The translations under genes and the position numbers were made by a program. This document shows, in pieces, positions 11,470 to 22,549 of a stretch of DNA of 64,000 nt (the first letter of the stretch is position 1; each line of letters begins with the position of its first letter). This stretch comes from Charina bottae (taxonomy: Eukaryota; Chordata; Lepidosauria; Squamata; Charinaidae). The notes under the pieces are model-generated. The model saw nothing but the letters and a program-made list of their open reading frames with translations, was not told where the DNA came from and did not search any database. The stretch is from NCBI GenBank assembly GCA_023362775.1, contig JALMGJ010000002.1, forward strand, positions 107,811,981 through 107,875,980, given 5' to 3'.

Positions 11470-12940
11470 TGGATTATTGCTATGTAATATTTTGGGGAAA
11501 ATACAGTTGGGGAGTGCTCTGGGATCCTTTACTATGGCAGCTACTTGTATATTTCTTTCTTGAATTCCCCAGTGATCACATTTAACCCGGATTGATTCTC
11601 ATTCTCTCTCTCTCACACGCACATCATGCATATTAATACCAAATTCAGATGCTGCATAATTATGACTATAGAGCCAAATTGCAGCTACTGTGGTTAGAAG
11701 AAGGAATATTACTGTACTTAGGGTAAACATGCCTAGCCTGAGGCTTTAAGGGCAGCCCTCAACATCTCCAAAAGCTGTTAACAGAATGTCATTTTAAAGG
11801 GGCCAAGGAGGAAATGATTAAATGTGTGACCATGTTGAGCAGTGGAAAACATAGATAACTTTTTTGTCCTTATCTCAAAATCAGTGGGTACAATGATTCA
11901 TTGAATCAAACCTTGAGTACCATTGGCCCTTTAATGTACTTCCCAGCACCACTAATTAGAGATACACACTGATGATCAACATGATTTTCCTAACTAATAT
12001 AAGCAGATAAATTTGTAGTCAGGTAGTTACCAAAAATTGTCTTGTAGCTCCTTGATTCCAGAAAGATTTCCCAATGTGGAAAAGATAGTGAGAGAAGCAT
12101 ACAAACAACAGAAACAAAATATTTAATGGGGAAGCTCTGATAAACTGCACACACATACTCATACACTTTATGTACTTCACACAGCTTACATATACAGTTC
12201 GTCCTCATCTCCTATTTATAATCTAAAAGTATTAGACTCTGACCAGATGGTTTCATCAGTCTTGTCAAGGAATACTCATAATATTTTAGAAGACAATTTG
12301 GGGAGTGGTCTAGCTGTTCTTTTGCAGTGATCATGAACAATCATGTTCTGATTCTTGGTACTTTTATCTATCAGACATGTTTTGATTTTCTCCTTGATCT
12401 TTGGTACATAATTTAGTCTACTTTAGCATGCTGTTACAATTCCATGAATCTGTGTGCTCAGATGGACAGTATATACTTTGTTAGACTGAGTATTCATCAA
12501 ATTTATTAAGCTCATTATCTACCATGATCACTATAAAATATCATTTGCTGGGCAATCCTGCAAACAAGTTACATTTTGTTCAAACATGGATTATCTCTGG
12601 TTCAGCTAGCCCTTGGTTTCCTTAGATCGAAAGTACTCTTCCAAAAACATAATCATATTAACTGTATTGAATTTTAATTAAAATATTTTAATTTTGTTGT
12701 ATCACCAATACATTTAAGATAATTGAAATTTAATTTTTATCCTGGCCTTTCCCACTACTTCTTGAAATATATGTTTTGGCATGTCCATGAGTCTAGAGTC
12801 TAACTCCCAGAGTGATTGCCTCACACTATTCTGTAGAGAGTAAGGAAGATGTCCTTGATGGAGATGTAGAAGGTCGATTGCTAAGGTGAAGAGGGGTGAA
12901 AAATATTTTAAGTCCACAAGAGACGGACAATGTTTGGAAG
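11470..12940. other. No gene recognised
   Basis: AT-rich DNA with short unsupported frames only. Confidence 0.5.
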
Positions 12941-12949
12941 TGACTCAGC

Positions 12950-13195
12950 TCCCTTATTCACTGAAGTATAAGAAGGGAGAGGAGGTGAGATCTTGGGAGC
13001 AATTTCCTGGTGGTAAGAGTGGTTAACTAGTAAAATGAGTTACTTCATGAAGTGGCATCTTCCCCTTCATAGGAGGTGTTTAAACACAGCTGGATAGCCA
13101 CTGCATAAAATGTTTTAGCAAATCCTGCACTGAGTAGGAAATTGGAGTAGATGACCATGGAGGTTCCTTCCAACTCTATGATTCTATGTCACTCA
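12950..13195 (+). mobile_element. CR1 LINE 3' end
   Basis: The segment contains GGAGGTGTTTAAACACAGCTGGATAGCC, then GATGACCATGGAGGTTCCTTCCAACTCTATGATTCTATG. These are the hallmark terminal blocks of CR1 retrotransposons of birds and reptiles, which end in ATTCTATG-type repeats. It is 5'-truncated and has no usable ORF. Confidence 0.75.
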
Positions 13196-13199
13196 AAGA

Positions 13200-14994
13200 C
13201 CAAGTGGAGACTGGACAAGTTGCATAAATCTGATTTAGGGGAATCCCAAGGATTGCAAAAAATTGGATTATATTGGGGAGGGAGGAGGCAAGATTGAGCA
13301 GAAGCATTTCATATTAAAGCATTTTATTGTAAATGCCACCAGTGGGCAGACCACTCTAGAGATAGTTTGAATTCTGTTCCATATGGTTTGCTTTTTATTT
13401 ACTAGAATATCCATGATCCATGAATATGTTTTAGATTCATGAAATGAAAATGCCTAGCAGGGATACCTTAGCAGGACAGATTTGATTTGTATTTTATGAG
13501 CCTGAGAATTCACTGTTGCTTCGGAATGTAATACTGTAAATAGTTTGCTGTATTGCATCAGAGTTTACCTAATTTAATAGCTGTTGCAACAATTCCAGCA
13601 TTTGAAAGCTCATCAGAAAGTATCCAGAGATCTGTGAAAAGAGGATGACCTATCCACCTTTCCCAGTGTAAGGAATAAGTATGGACTACTTGTCTTACAA
13701 AAATGGGACATTCATGGAAATCATTCCATTTTGTCATACCAATGAGATAAAAATTCTTCAAGGGAGAAAGGAAAAGAAGGGAAACTGGACCATTATTGAT
13801 TATTTTTAAAGAAAAATGACATATGCAGTACTGAAATTGGTGGTCCTCTGGGCTGACAGGCCTTAAACTTTATTTATTGATGAGCCTTAGTGGCACTTTG
13901 ATAGCTTTCGTACTGAAGTTAATATATACTTTTTATCTCTTTTATTTAATTTCATTGTGGAGTGCAGTATATAACTAAGAGCCAATTCAGTCATGTCCTA
14001 ATTGTGTGGAGAGCATAACATAATACCTCAATGAACATTCATGTAAAGTATTTTTCACAGTAGTACAATATTGTATCATAAAAAAAACACATCACAGAAA
14101 ATCAGGCTATATGATCATTCTTCCATGTGATTAGGTTGCCATGAATAAATCCAATTATAAACCTTTTTCTTAATATTATATATGACTTCAGTTGCACTAT
14201 TACTGCAGTGTTTCTCACAATGCATATGAGCTGGCATTAAAAGTTGACCTTTACTTGTAATATACTCCTTGTTACCACATATTGAAAAGTACTGGCTGCC
14301 TTGTGTTCAGTATCTAAAGGCAACTTATTAGGAACACCACATTTTTTATGTGTAGCAATATACATAGTATCTCTGTCAATTGATAAAATATCTGAGACAA
14401 CGGTGAAGAGAAATCACAGCATAGTGTATTTTATGCATTCATATTTCTCTTCCTATTGTAGATAGGGGGAAAAAGTTGAAACAGAAATGAAATGCTGTTT
14501 CTTTGTTTAGAAGTAACATTGTTATTCAAAGCCATATGAATATAAAAATATTATTCTACAAATCATTCCATAACTATTCTTTATGATTTTTTAAAAGAAA
14601 GGTTTCTTACTTTTAATATTTACTACCAGCATTTTGTACACTATGCTGAAATTTAGATTAAATTAAACAATCAACCATTTTTCAGGAAAATTGATGGGTT
14701 TGTTTTAATTCTTGTGCAACAGTCCCAAGAAGTGAAAATATAGCTAAAGCATTCTGAACTTTCTATATGGGGGAATATTTTATAAACAGTGATGGGGGAA
14801 TATTTTATAAACCATATACTTCCACCTCCCATTGTCAAAGTGGGAGGTGGAAGATTTAGTTGTCAGACTCAATTTTTATTTTGCTGTTTTCCAATGGTTC
14901 ATTGGAGATGGCAGCATACACTGAATTAGGCTGTAGAGGTCTGGATGGGGAAGAATGATTCAGAAGTGTTTCGGACAGCACAGGAGTGTGAGTG
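13200..14994. other. No gene recognised; one small hairpin
   Basis: AT-rich DNA. A 20-bp direct repeat (TGGGGGAATATTTTATAAAC type) occurs twice near 14768 and 14794. It is followed by a perfect 13-bp stem, 9-nt loop hairpin at 14819-14853. Confidence 0.5.
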
Positions 14995-16180
14995 CAGAAA
15001 AACAGAAGGAGTCTTGTAGTAGCACCTTTTCAGGGTAACAAATATTAAAAGGCATAAATTTTCATGAGCTGTGCTTCACTTCATCAGATTCATAGAATGG
15101 CTAGAGTGAGTGAACTAGCAGATAAATTGGGGTGGTGTGGGCAGGGGGAAGGGGAGGGAGGGGAGGGGAGACAGGCTATGCAGATGTAGGCTACGTGTGA
15201 GACAAATCACCAGTACTTTATCAATCAATATTAATAATTAATAATAAATTAATAATTTTTAATGTGTTAAAAACCCATTATGTTGAGACCTTCTGAGATT
15301 GCCTAAGACCTTTTGATTTAACTCTGCTCAATGGTGGAATGAAAGTCCCATTTTGGGACTGCTAGAGACTATCCTGGGAGACTGAAATTATCTGATACTA
15401 CTTTTTCTTTGTTTTGAGTCGTGATGTCAAATTGTCCTATTCTTTCTTTTGCTTATGAGAATCTGCTTCAAGTTAGGTGGTTGTATGTATGCAAGATTGG
15501 GCCTGCCCCCCAGTGCCTCAGAAAGTGCAGTGTCATTGTCCAGTATGGGCTATAGCTTATTAATAATGTGTCTGAGTAGTTTGAGCTGTGAACTGTAGGT
15601 GACAACCAGTAGTGTTCTCTTGTTCTATTTCTGTGGTCTGCTTTAAATAAGTCCGCCCTAGGAATTCATCTGGCTCTATTGATTTGTCCGTTGATCTTGT
15701 TGTGTAGTTCAGTCTCCTGAATTCCTGGTTTAATTCCATCAGTTGAGCATCTCTGTCAAGTAGGTCAAATCAAGTGAGGTTGTAGTGTTAAGCCTAGCTA
15801 TAAATGATATATTTGTTGGTGTTTTTGGGGTGGAAGCTGGAAGCATATAGGTAGGCAGATGTGTAGGTTTCTTATCTAGTGTGGTATTTATGTGTCCATT
15901 GTGTAAGTTTATGGTGACATCAAGGAAGTGTAGACAGGTCTAGGCTGAGGTTGATGGTAGGGTGGAAGGTGTTTTAGTCATGATGGCATTTGATGAGAGA
16001 TTTATTTCCTTGGGTGAAGATAATGAAAATGTGAATTTCAAGTAAAGGAGGTAATAGTTAAGAAAGTGTTATTCTAGGTCAGCTATGAAGATGTTGGAAT
16101 ATTGAGAAGCTATGTGTGTGCTCATGTCTATGCCACTTATTTGCAAGAACATGTTACTGCCAAAGGTAAAAGAGTATACC
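14995..16180 (-). pseudogene. Penelope-like retroelement remnant
   Basis: The minus strand of about 16165-15430 can be read in broken frames as the C-terminal half of a Penelope-type reverse transcriptase. It shows a block resembling QxxGTxMGTxxAPxYANxFMADLE (here QISGIDMSTHIASQYSNIF), then FLDVTINLHNGHINTTL, then SQLKLLRHIINKL and PNLKQILISKRK. About 300 bp downstream, 15110-14998 (-) holds CTGATGAAGTGA and GGTGCTACTACAAGACTCC, a 3' end that I associate with this type. The GIY-YIG endonuclease segment that autonomous Penelope-like elements carry is not visible and appears deleted. Many stops and frameshifts show an old copy. Confidence 0.65.
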
Positions 16181-16184
16181 ATCT

Positions 16185-16735
16185 CTCCGCTAATCATTAA
16201 AGTAGCTTGATGGTTTTCAGGGTTCCAATAAGCTAGGGGAGAGGGGCGGGGACGGGGAGAGATGCCACTGATTTAAAGAAGCCCTACAATAAAGTACCTT
16301 AAAGCAGCAACACCTTCCTTTCAGCCTCATGCAGAAGCAAGCTGGACTGATTTAATGAATAGCAAAGTGATACTGTGCTGGCACTTGTGCCAAACCCAAA
16401 GCATTTCTTTTAAAAGTAAGCAGGAGCTTCCCCAGGGGTGAAGTGGGGGTCATAGAAGTCAAGATAGTAGCCACAATCACCATCTTGACATTTTTGATAC
16501 CCCCTCCATCCACCTTCATGGATTCCTCTGAAAGGGTACACAACCCTACACTGATTACAGTTTCATAGGGCTGTCTTTTAGGAGCAAAAATACTGGGATT
16601 ACTAAATCTAGAATGGCTTTTGAATTCATGGCCATTATGGCAACCATGGATCTGACCTAAGTATTTGAAGAGCTGACATGCAGTAGGGGTCATACACTAT
16701 ATCTGTTTTGTTTTGTTTTTTGTCTTGGGGCAGTG
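16185..16735. other. No gene recognised
   Basis: Contains a 113-codon minus frame (16352-16693) with no similarity that I can name. Treated as non-coding. Confidence 0.4.
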
Positions 16736-17601
16736 GTGCTCTGATCTGAAGTTGGGGGATATTACTGTTTGCCCTTTGTCATGGTCTTTGATTTTTTGGA
16801 GTTCTCCCTACCCACTTTTCACTGTAGGGAAGTAGAACCTATTTATTTGGTCCATCCTGGGCATCTGATGGACACAGATGGGTTTCAGAGGATACTTGGG
16901 GAAAATCCCAAAGATCTGGTAAACAGTTCTGCCAAGGCCTTAGTCACTGTTTGGAATAAGAGGTTAGTAAGAGTCTTAGACCAGATTGAGCCTGCATAGC
17001 CTCTCTCTCTTTGTAGATCTCAGAGGGTTCCTTGGTTTTGGTATCTGTTGAAAAAAAATCACTTGCATCCACTGGGAGTTAGATTCTGAATGTGCAGGTC
17101 TCATGGAGTTGGCTGAGGCACAATTTGATGTGGTTGTCTCAGAAGAATTTAATCCTGTTGTTCCTCAGGAAGTGGACAGGGTCCTTGGAGTTATGAGTGC
17201 ATCCACCTGCATTTTAGATCCACACTTCTCCTGGTTGGTTAAGGTCTTCCAGGAGGTAGCATGGGGCTGTGGACAAGTGATGTGAATTTTTTTCCTTGTA
17301 CTTGGGTAGTCCTGCCCAAAATCCAGCTGGCCCCAGACCTGCCTGCCATGATTTTTCATAATGGCCATGAATTAAAGACCAGTTGTTTTTTTTCCCTTGG
17401 CATTGGATTTCAGAGCATCATAATCCATTGGATGAGGTTTTCCATGGTACTTTATGTGTTTACAGTATATGTCTCTGTTTTGGTTTCTCATTTTAATGTC
17501 TTTTTTTTACCTTTGTGTCCTTATTGAAGTATTATTGTTATTGAGAGATGTATGCCACCTTGAGTCATGCTGAGTGAGTGGATATATAAATTAATTATTT
17601 G
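16736..17601 (+). pseudogene. L2-like LINE remnant with internal deletion
   Basis: The + strand keeps pieces of an L2-like ORF2 that match the element at 61-63 kb. The PxLVHPGHLMDxxGFQRxLGExPxDL linker is at 16840-16920, and PVVPQEVDRVLG...LDPHFSWLVK is at 17154-17250. The catalytic reverse transcriptase blocks are missing. From about 17450 the sequence is LINE 3' UTR, ending TATGCCACCTTGAGTCATGCTGAGTG and AAAT-type repeats. The deletion lies between about 17290 and 17450. Confidence 0.7.
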
Positions 17602-17705
17602 AATGAATGAATGAATGAATGAATGAATAAATAAATAAATAAATAAATGAATAAATAAATAAGTAAATAAATAAATAAATAAATAAGTAAATAAATATTA
17701 ATTTA
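17602..17705 (+). repeat. (GAAT)n/(AAAT)n tail microsatellite
   Basis: Tetranucleotide expansion of the LINE tail directly after the L2-like 3' UTR. It switches from GAAT to AAAT units. Confidence 0.9.
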
Positions 17706-19902
17706 GTAGTTTTATATCCTGCTTTTTACTATAATTCTCACTGTTTCACTGTATTTTTTTAACCAATGAAGGAAACCCCAAGAACTATACATTCTAATAA
17801 ACAAAGGATTCTGAAATCTGACCTCAAACCAAGAGCTGGTGTTCAACTGTTCTCTGCCACATTAAGGAGCAATCCACCCAGAACTGAAGCAGGCATCTCT
17901 TTGCCTGCCTCTTTCCCTCTTTCATCTTTGTCTGCTTCTGTCTCTTCTGTGCCACAGGGCAGTCCATATTAGATGACTCTGTAAATGAGGCTTGTTTTAA
18001 TGAATATGCATTAAATTGAGCTCATTAACATTACTGTTCAAAGAACATTTGTCAGTGGCCTCTTTGATGAATTTAGGAAACGCTACAAACTGTCAGCTTT
18101 CTTTATTTGATTTACTTGCTAAGCATTACATGGAGGGAGAGATAAGGTAATAGCCAAAATAAATAAATAAATGTCTAATTAAGCTTTAAATTCCTCAAAA
18201 TCAACATGATCTAATAACTTGCTGTGGAGCTTGACTTTTGCTGTGCTAAACCATACAGTGATCTATCCCATGACATTAGAGACCTGTGGTCACCCTAATG
18301 GTCAATAAATACCATTACTACTCCAAACTAGAATTTCATTACTTGGGGGCTCTATGTCAAAATCCCCAAAGCCTCAAAGAGAATCCAAAGCTTCTGACAT
18401 TTACAAAGCTGTTTCTAAAGACATAAAGATATAAAGAGAGTGAAAGGTCACCACAGCCAAAGATACTGAAGGACTGCAGACATGAAAATATTTGTGCTGC
18501 TGAAAGATAAAAAGGGTTGTTTTACAGAACAAAGTTCTCAATTTTGCTATGAATAATCACTTTAATCCTTTCCAGAGGGTAAAAAAAGCTTGTAGCCTGT
18601 TCTAGTTGTAAGCTGCACATAACTAGTTAAATGCAACAGCTAGTGGCATATCCTCATCTACTTCCAGCAGAGAAGATCTATCTCAGTAGGCTCCTGGCAC
18701 TCATTCAGAAAGATTTAATCAAGTAGAGAAGTAAATATGCTCATGAGCCTTTGGGGGAAAATAAACAACCAAAAATGAATATAATCTCATATTTGGTCAA
18801 TGAGCTGAAGAGTTCCTTTTGTCCCTCCTGAAACAATCTATAATAGAGGGCAGGAGCAAATTGTAGACAGCATTATCTCTGCAGTTGCGGTATTGCAATT
18901 ACCAATAAATGTAGCTGGCTTCATCTTATCTAAATTATAAACTAATACCTCTTTCATAACCAAAACAAAATTTTTGGAACAAGGACTGGGTTTTGGCTAC
19001 CTATGTCACCACTGTTGAAGTAAGCAGCTTTAGGATCAAATCATGTTATAACTGGATCAAGCCAAATCAAACAGCATGGGCCTGTTTGTTCCCTGTTTTC
19101 CTAGCAAACTTTGTGTTTTGGTTGACAGAACTATGTATGCATATAAAAGAAACCAACAAACCAGGAATGTTTTTTTCTGCTTCAAGCATCTTCAGAGGAT
19201 AATGTTATTAAAGCATCTCAATCCTCCAAGATGTTTGTGAACTATTATCTTTCACCTGGCTGTACATAGTGATGGAAGGGTGCCAAATTTGGCCCAAGGG
19301 CAATAATGGCAGCAGTTTACCAGTTATACTACAAATGCCACAAATCTTCATAGTGCTTCATACATATCCCTAATTTGTTGGTTAAAAAAGAACTACAGCC
19401 ATAACTAGGCAGTACTTGGTCCAAATGGTACAAGGAGATAAAATCAAAATTAAATAATCAAGTAGAAAGAGTATTTCTGGCATTATAAAGTCATCCATTT
19501 TAGATCTCTGCCTAAGGCTCATCAACAATAAAGAACAGGTACACTGGATTTCTGAGGTTTTACTACTTAGACAACCAAGCAAATGTTGACTGTTGGAGGC
19601 ATAAAGCATCATAAGCTAATCTCTTGCTCCTCTTCTGGGAATATACCATCATATCTTTTTTGAAAAAAGTAATAATAAGGATAAGCATGACCATAAAGAA
19701 ATCCACTCACTTCAGTTTTTTGGTCATATATCTTTAGCACAGAGAGATGACTGAAATACACCCAGCTGGTTTTATAGGGCCAGTCTATAAATGTGCAAAG
19801 CCACTAGATCTCCTGATAAGAATTAATGGTTAAATATAACTTAGATCACAGAACTCATGAATAAATTGCTTGCATTAAAAGAAAATCTTGCAAAGTTTGC
19901 AT
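17706..19902. other. Unique-looking AT-rich DNA, no gene
   Basis: No coding or repeat similarity recognised. Around 17985-18190 there is a cluster of ATTA/TAAT and ATGCAT-type motifs in sequence without repeat features. Confidence 0.45.
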
Positions 19903-20145
19903 TTTGTTGTTATTGTTGTTCAGTCGTTTAGTCGTGTCCGACTCTTCGTGACCTCATGGACCATAGCACGCCAGGCCTTCCTGTCCTCCACTGTCACCCG
20001 GAGTTTACTCAAATTCATGTTCATTACATCGGTGATGCTATCTAACCATCTCATCCTCTGCCGTCCCCTTCTCCTTTTGCCTTCAGTCTTTCCCAGCATC
20101 AGGGCAGACTGACAAATGGATTGTAGACTCTTGACATTGTCCACC
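19903..20145 (-). pseudogene. BovB (RTE) 3' fragment, ruminant-like type
   Basis: The minus strand encodes a short C-terminal RTE tail: GKRRRGRQRMRWLDSITDVMN, then LSKLR, DRKAWRAMVHEVTKSRTRL. The 3' end on the + strand reads GTTGTTCAGTCGTTTAGTCGTGTCCGACTC, so the element ends at about 19903. It is clearly BovB but differs from the three other BovB copies here. Its wording (RRRGRQRMRWLD, SRTRL, GTGTCCGACTC) is closer to what I know of cattle BovB than to the resident family (KRGRPRARWMD, SRKRL, GTTTCCGACTC). Confidence 0.8.
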
Positions 20146-20585
20146 TCTCTGCATCATCAACATAATATTTCATTGTTTTCTTTTCTTGATTTCCCACTTT
20201 TCATTTTCCTCCAGATTTTTTAATATGTTCCCAGAATATACAAAGTCTGATACTGTAATATGGTAACTATGCATTTTTAATATATACAAAAAAGAACTTT
20301 CCTGAATGTAGGTATGTAAGGATGGATTATTAGAAAAGGAATATTGTTGCAGTATAATTTGTATGGGAAACTTTTTATTGGGGAAAAAGAAATTTTAATG
20401 TCTTTTCTACTAACAATTGTTAAAAATATATCCTGCCAATTCAGTGATATATATAAATGCTGATCCAGATACTAATGTATGAATTGACATAATGTTTAAG
20501 GAAGCCATTTATATATTGCTTTTCAGCTTCATAGAAGCTAAGATGGATTTTGCAGATAAGTTATGTACAAAGTGGGTAGCAACCA

Positions 20586-20677
20586 TGAATGTGGTTGGAT
20601 AAGGGCTGTCACATATATAATAGCATGATTTAAAATAAAATATTATATATGTGCCAGCCCTTATCCAACCACAATCA
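20586..20677. repeat. Long hairpin (inverted repeat)
   Basis: Arms 20591-20622 and 20641-20672 pair over 32 bases with one mismatch (two mismatches over about 37 with the outer bases), separated by an 18-nt loop. It could be a tiny MITE, or a fold-back able to act as a small-RNA precursor. No assignment. Confidence 0.8.
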
Positions 20678-21145
20678 TACAGAAAACATAAGTACTGTGC
20701 CTTCTATTTAGTTAGTGTGGGCAAAAATAAAGTAGTTTTGTTACATGTGGGACACATTTGACTCCTTTAATTACATTTTTTTAAAAAAAAAAGATATGAG
20801 AGGAACATACCCAGCTAAGACATACTTTATTTTTCAGAACCCTTCAGATTAGTTTTACCATTCTTAACTGAAACACAGTAACAAAATATAGACAGAAGCA
20901 TTGTGAAGAAGCATTGCTGTTGTTGTCATTGTTGCTATTAAGTTAAATAATATCCTGTCTTTTTGCCCAGAGAATAGGTAGTTTAGAAGGATTATGGCTA
21001 TCTCTGAACCAATGGGTTGATCTCTTGTTTTGTCTCATTTTGATAGATAGAGCAACAGAACTATTTAGCAAGGAAACTGTGAACAGAGTGTGTAGTGATT
21101 GAACAAACAACCACCTTCTTGTTATGGCTGTCCAAAAACATCTGC
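20678..21145. other. No gene recognised
   Basis: AT-rich sequence without recognised features. Confidence 0.45.
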
Positions 21146-21170
21146 ATGTGTGTGTGTGTGTGTATGTGTG
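21146..21170 (+). repeat. (TG)n microsatellite
   Basis: Short dinucleotide run with one TATG interruption. Confidence 0.9.
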
Positions 21171-21224
21171 ATTCTGTCTCTTTTTTCTCTGTTTTATATA
21201 ATACATGGCCTATATAGCAAAGGA

Positions 21225-21860
21225 GGAAGAACTAGCAACAATAACTCACATTCTCATCACACCTGGCTGGATTACTGCAATTTGCTCAACATGGGGCTAC
21301 CTTTAAGGACTATTTGGAAACTAAAGTTGGTACAAAATGGAGCAGCCCATCTACTAACTGGCACTTAACACCATGAACATATTACACTGGTTGCCAGTAA
21401 GTTTCCAGGTACAAATTAAAGTGCTGGTTTTCAGCTATAAAACCCAATATGTCTTAGAACTAAGATACCTTCAGGACTACCTACTTCGACAAGGATCAAT
21501 GTGTCTGATATGAACTATGGGCAAAATTGCTAATAGACCCCACTTGGGAATAAGGCTAAGATGAGATACTTCTCCATTGCAGCCTCCCTTTTGTGGAATA
21601 GCCTTCCACAGGAGGTTCATCTTGCCCTGACCTTGCTAGTCTTCTAGAAGTTGGTCAAAATAGAACTCTTCTTTGAATCAATTAATTAACTTAACACCAT
21701 CAAAGTATTAACTGTTATTGGGAAATGGTTTATTTGTTTTAGTTTATATTCTCTTGTGTATTGTGGATATTTTATTTTATTTCTGGAAACCACCAAGAGT
21801 CACAAGATTGTAATAGGTTAAAAATGAAATAAAATCAATAAATCAATAAAATGCATCAAG
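21225..21860 (+). pseudogene. L2-like LINE 3' fragment
   Basis: The + strand holds LDYCNxLxMGLP (21275-21305), then VQNGAAHLLTGT, HWLPVSFQVQIKVLVF, LRYLQDYL and SLLWNSLPQEV-type blocks across several frames. These match the ORF2 C-terminus of the L2-like copies at 39.2 kb (LDYCNALYMGLP) and 60.5 kb (HELHWVPVCFRVQFKVLVM). It ends with a CACCAAGAGTCACAAGATTG tail and AATCAATAAA repeats. It is degenerate and 5'-truncated. Confidence 0.75.
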
Positions 21861-22092
21861 TGAAGGTATATACAGCTCTGTAGTAAAGTATTAATCAGGT
21901 AAGACTGATTAAAGGTGTCTGATACAACCATAGAACTAGCTTCAGTGAGAATAAACAGCAATCATTTTGATGAACTAATGCAAGGGCATTAAACACAAGG
22001 CCCACTAGATTTTTTCGAAGTACAATTCTTCTGGCAGGGCAAGAAGGGAATTACAAATTAGCAATATGTGGAGGCAGATTTCGTAAACTTTT

Positions 22093-22093
<1 letters not shown>

Positions 22094-22144
<51 letters not shown>
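22094..22144 (+). repeat. (GA)n microsatellite
   Basis: About 24 GA dinucleotides. Confidence 0.95.
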
Positions 22145-22147
<3 letters not shown>

Positions 22148-22549
22148 CACAAGATGGGTTCAGCGCAGGCTGATCTAAAAGAAACAATCTACTTGAATAC
22201 ATATGTTATACTGATTAAGCATCACATTCAAAGACTATGTTGAGATGATATGATGACTTACCTGGCTACTACCCTGGCAAATTTGCTTGTTTTTTAAATT
22301 TTATTGGATTTTAAATATACAAAGCTAAAAGTTAAGAATGAAACGGAAATAGAAATACAAATTAAAAGAAAAAGAAAAGAAAAGTGCAGTAAAGGGAAAA
22401 AAAGAAAGAAAAACACAAACAAAGAAATTGGATAACCTCCGATCCAACTATGGTCATAAGAATAAAATAGATAGTTTGTTTTTACATGCTGGTTATTCAT
22501 ATAACATTCATATACTTTTCTTGTCTATTATATACTATTTATATATAAT

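Noticed and set aside
11394..11585. Poly-leucine protein
   Set aside because: Translation of the (TTGCTA)n repeat. No other support.
16352..16693. 113-codon minus frame as a host exon
   Set aside because: No splice signals, domain or family similarity, and flanked by decayed retroelements.
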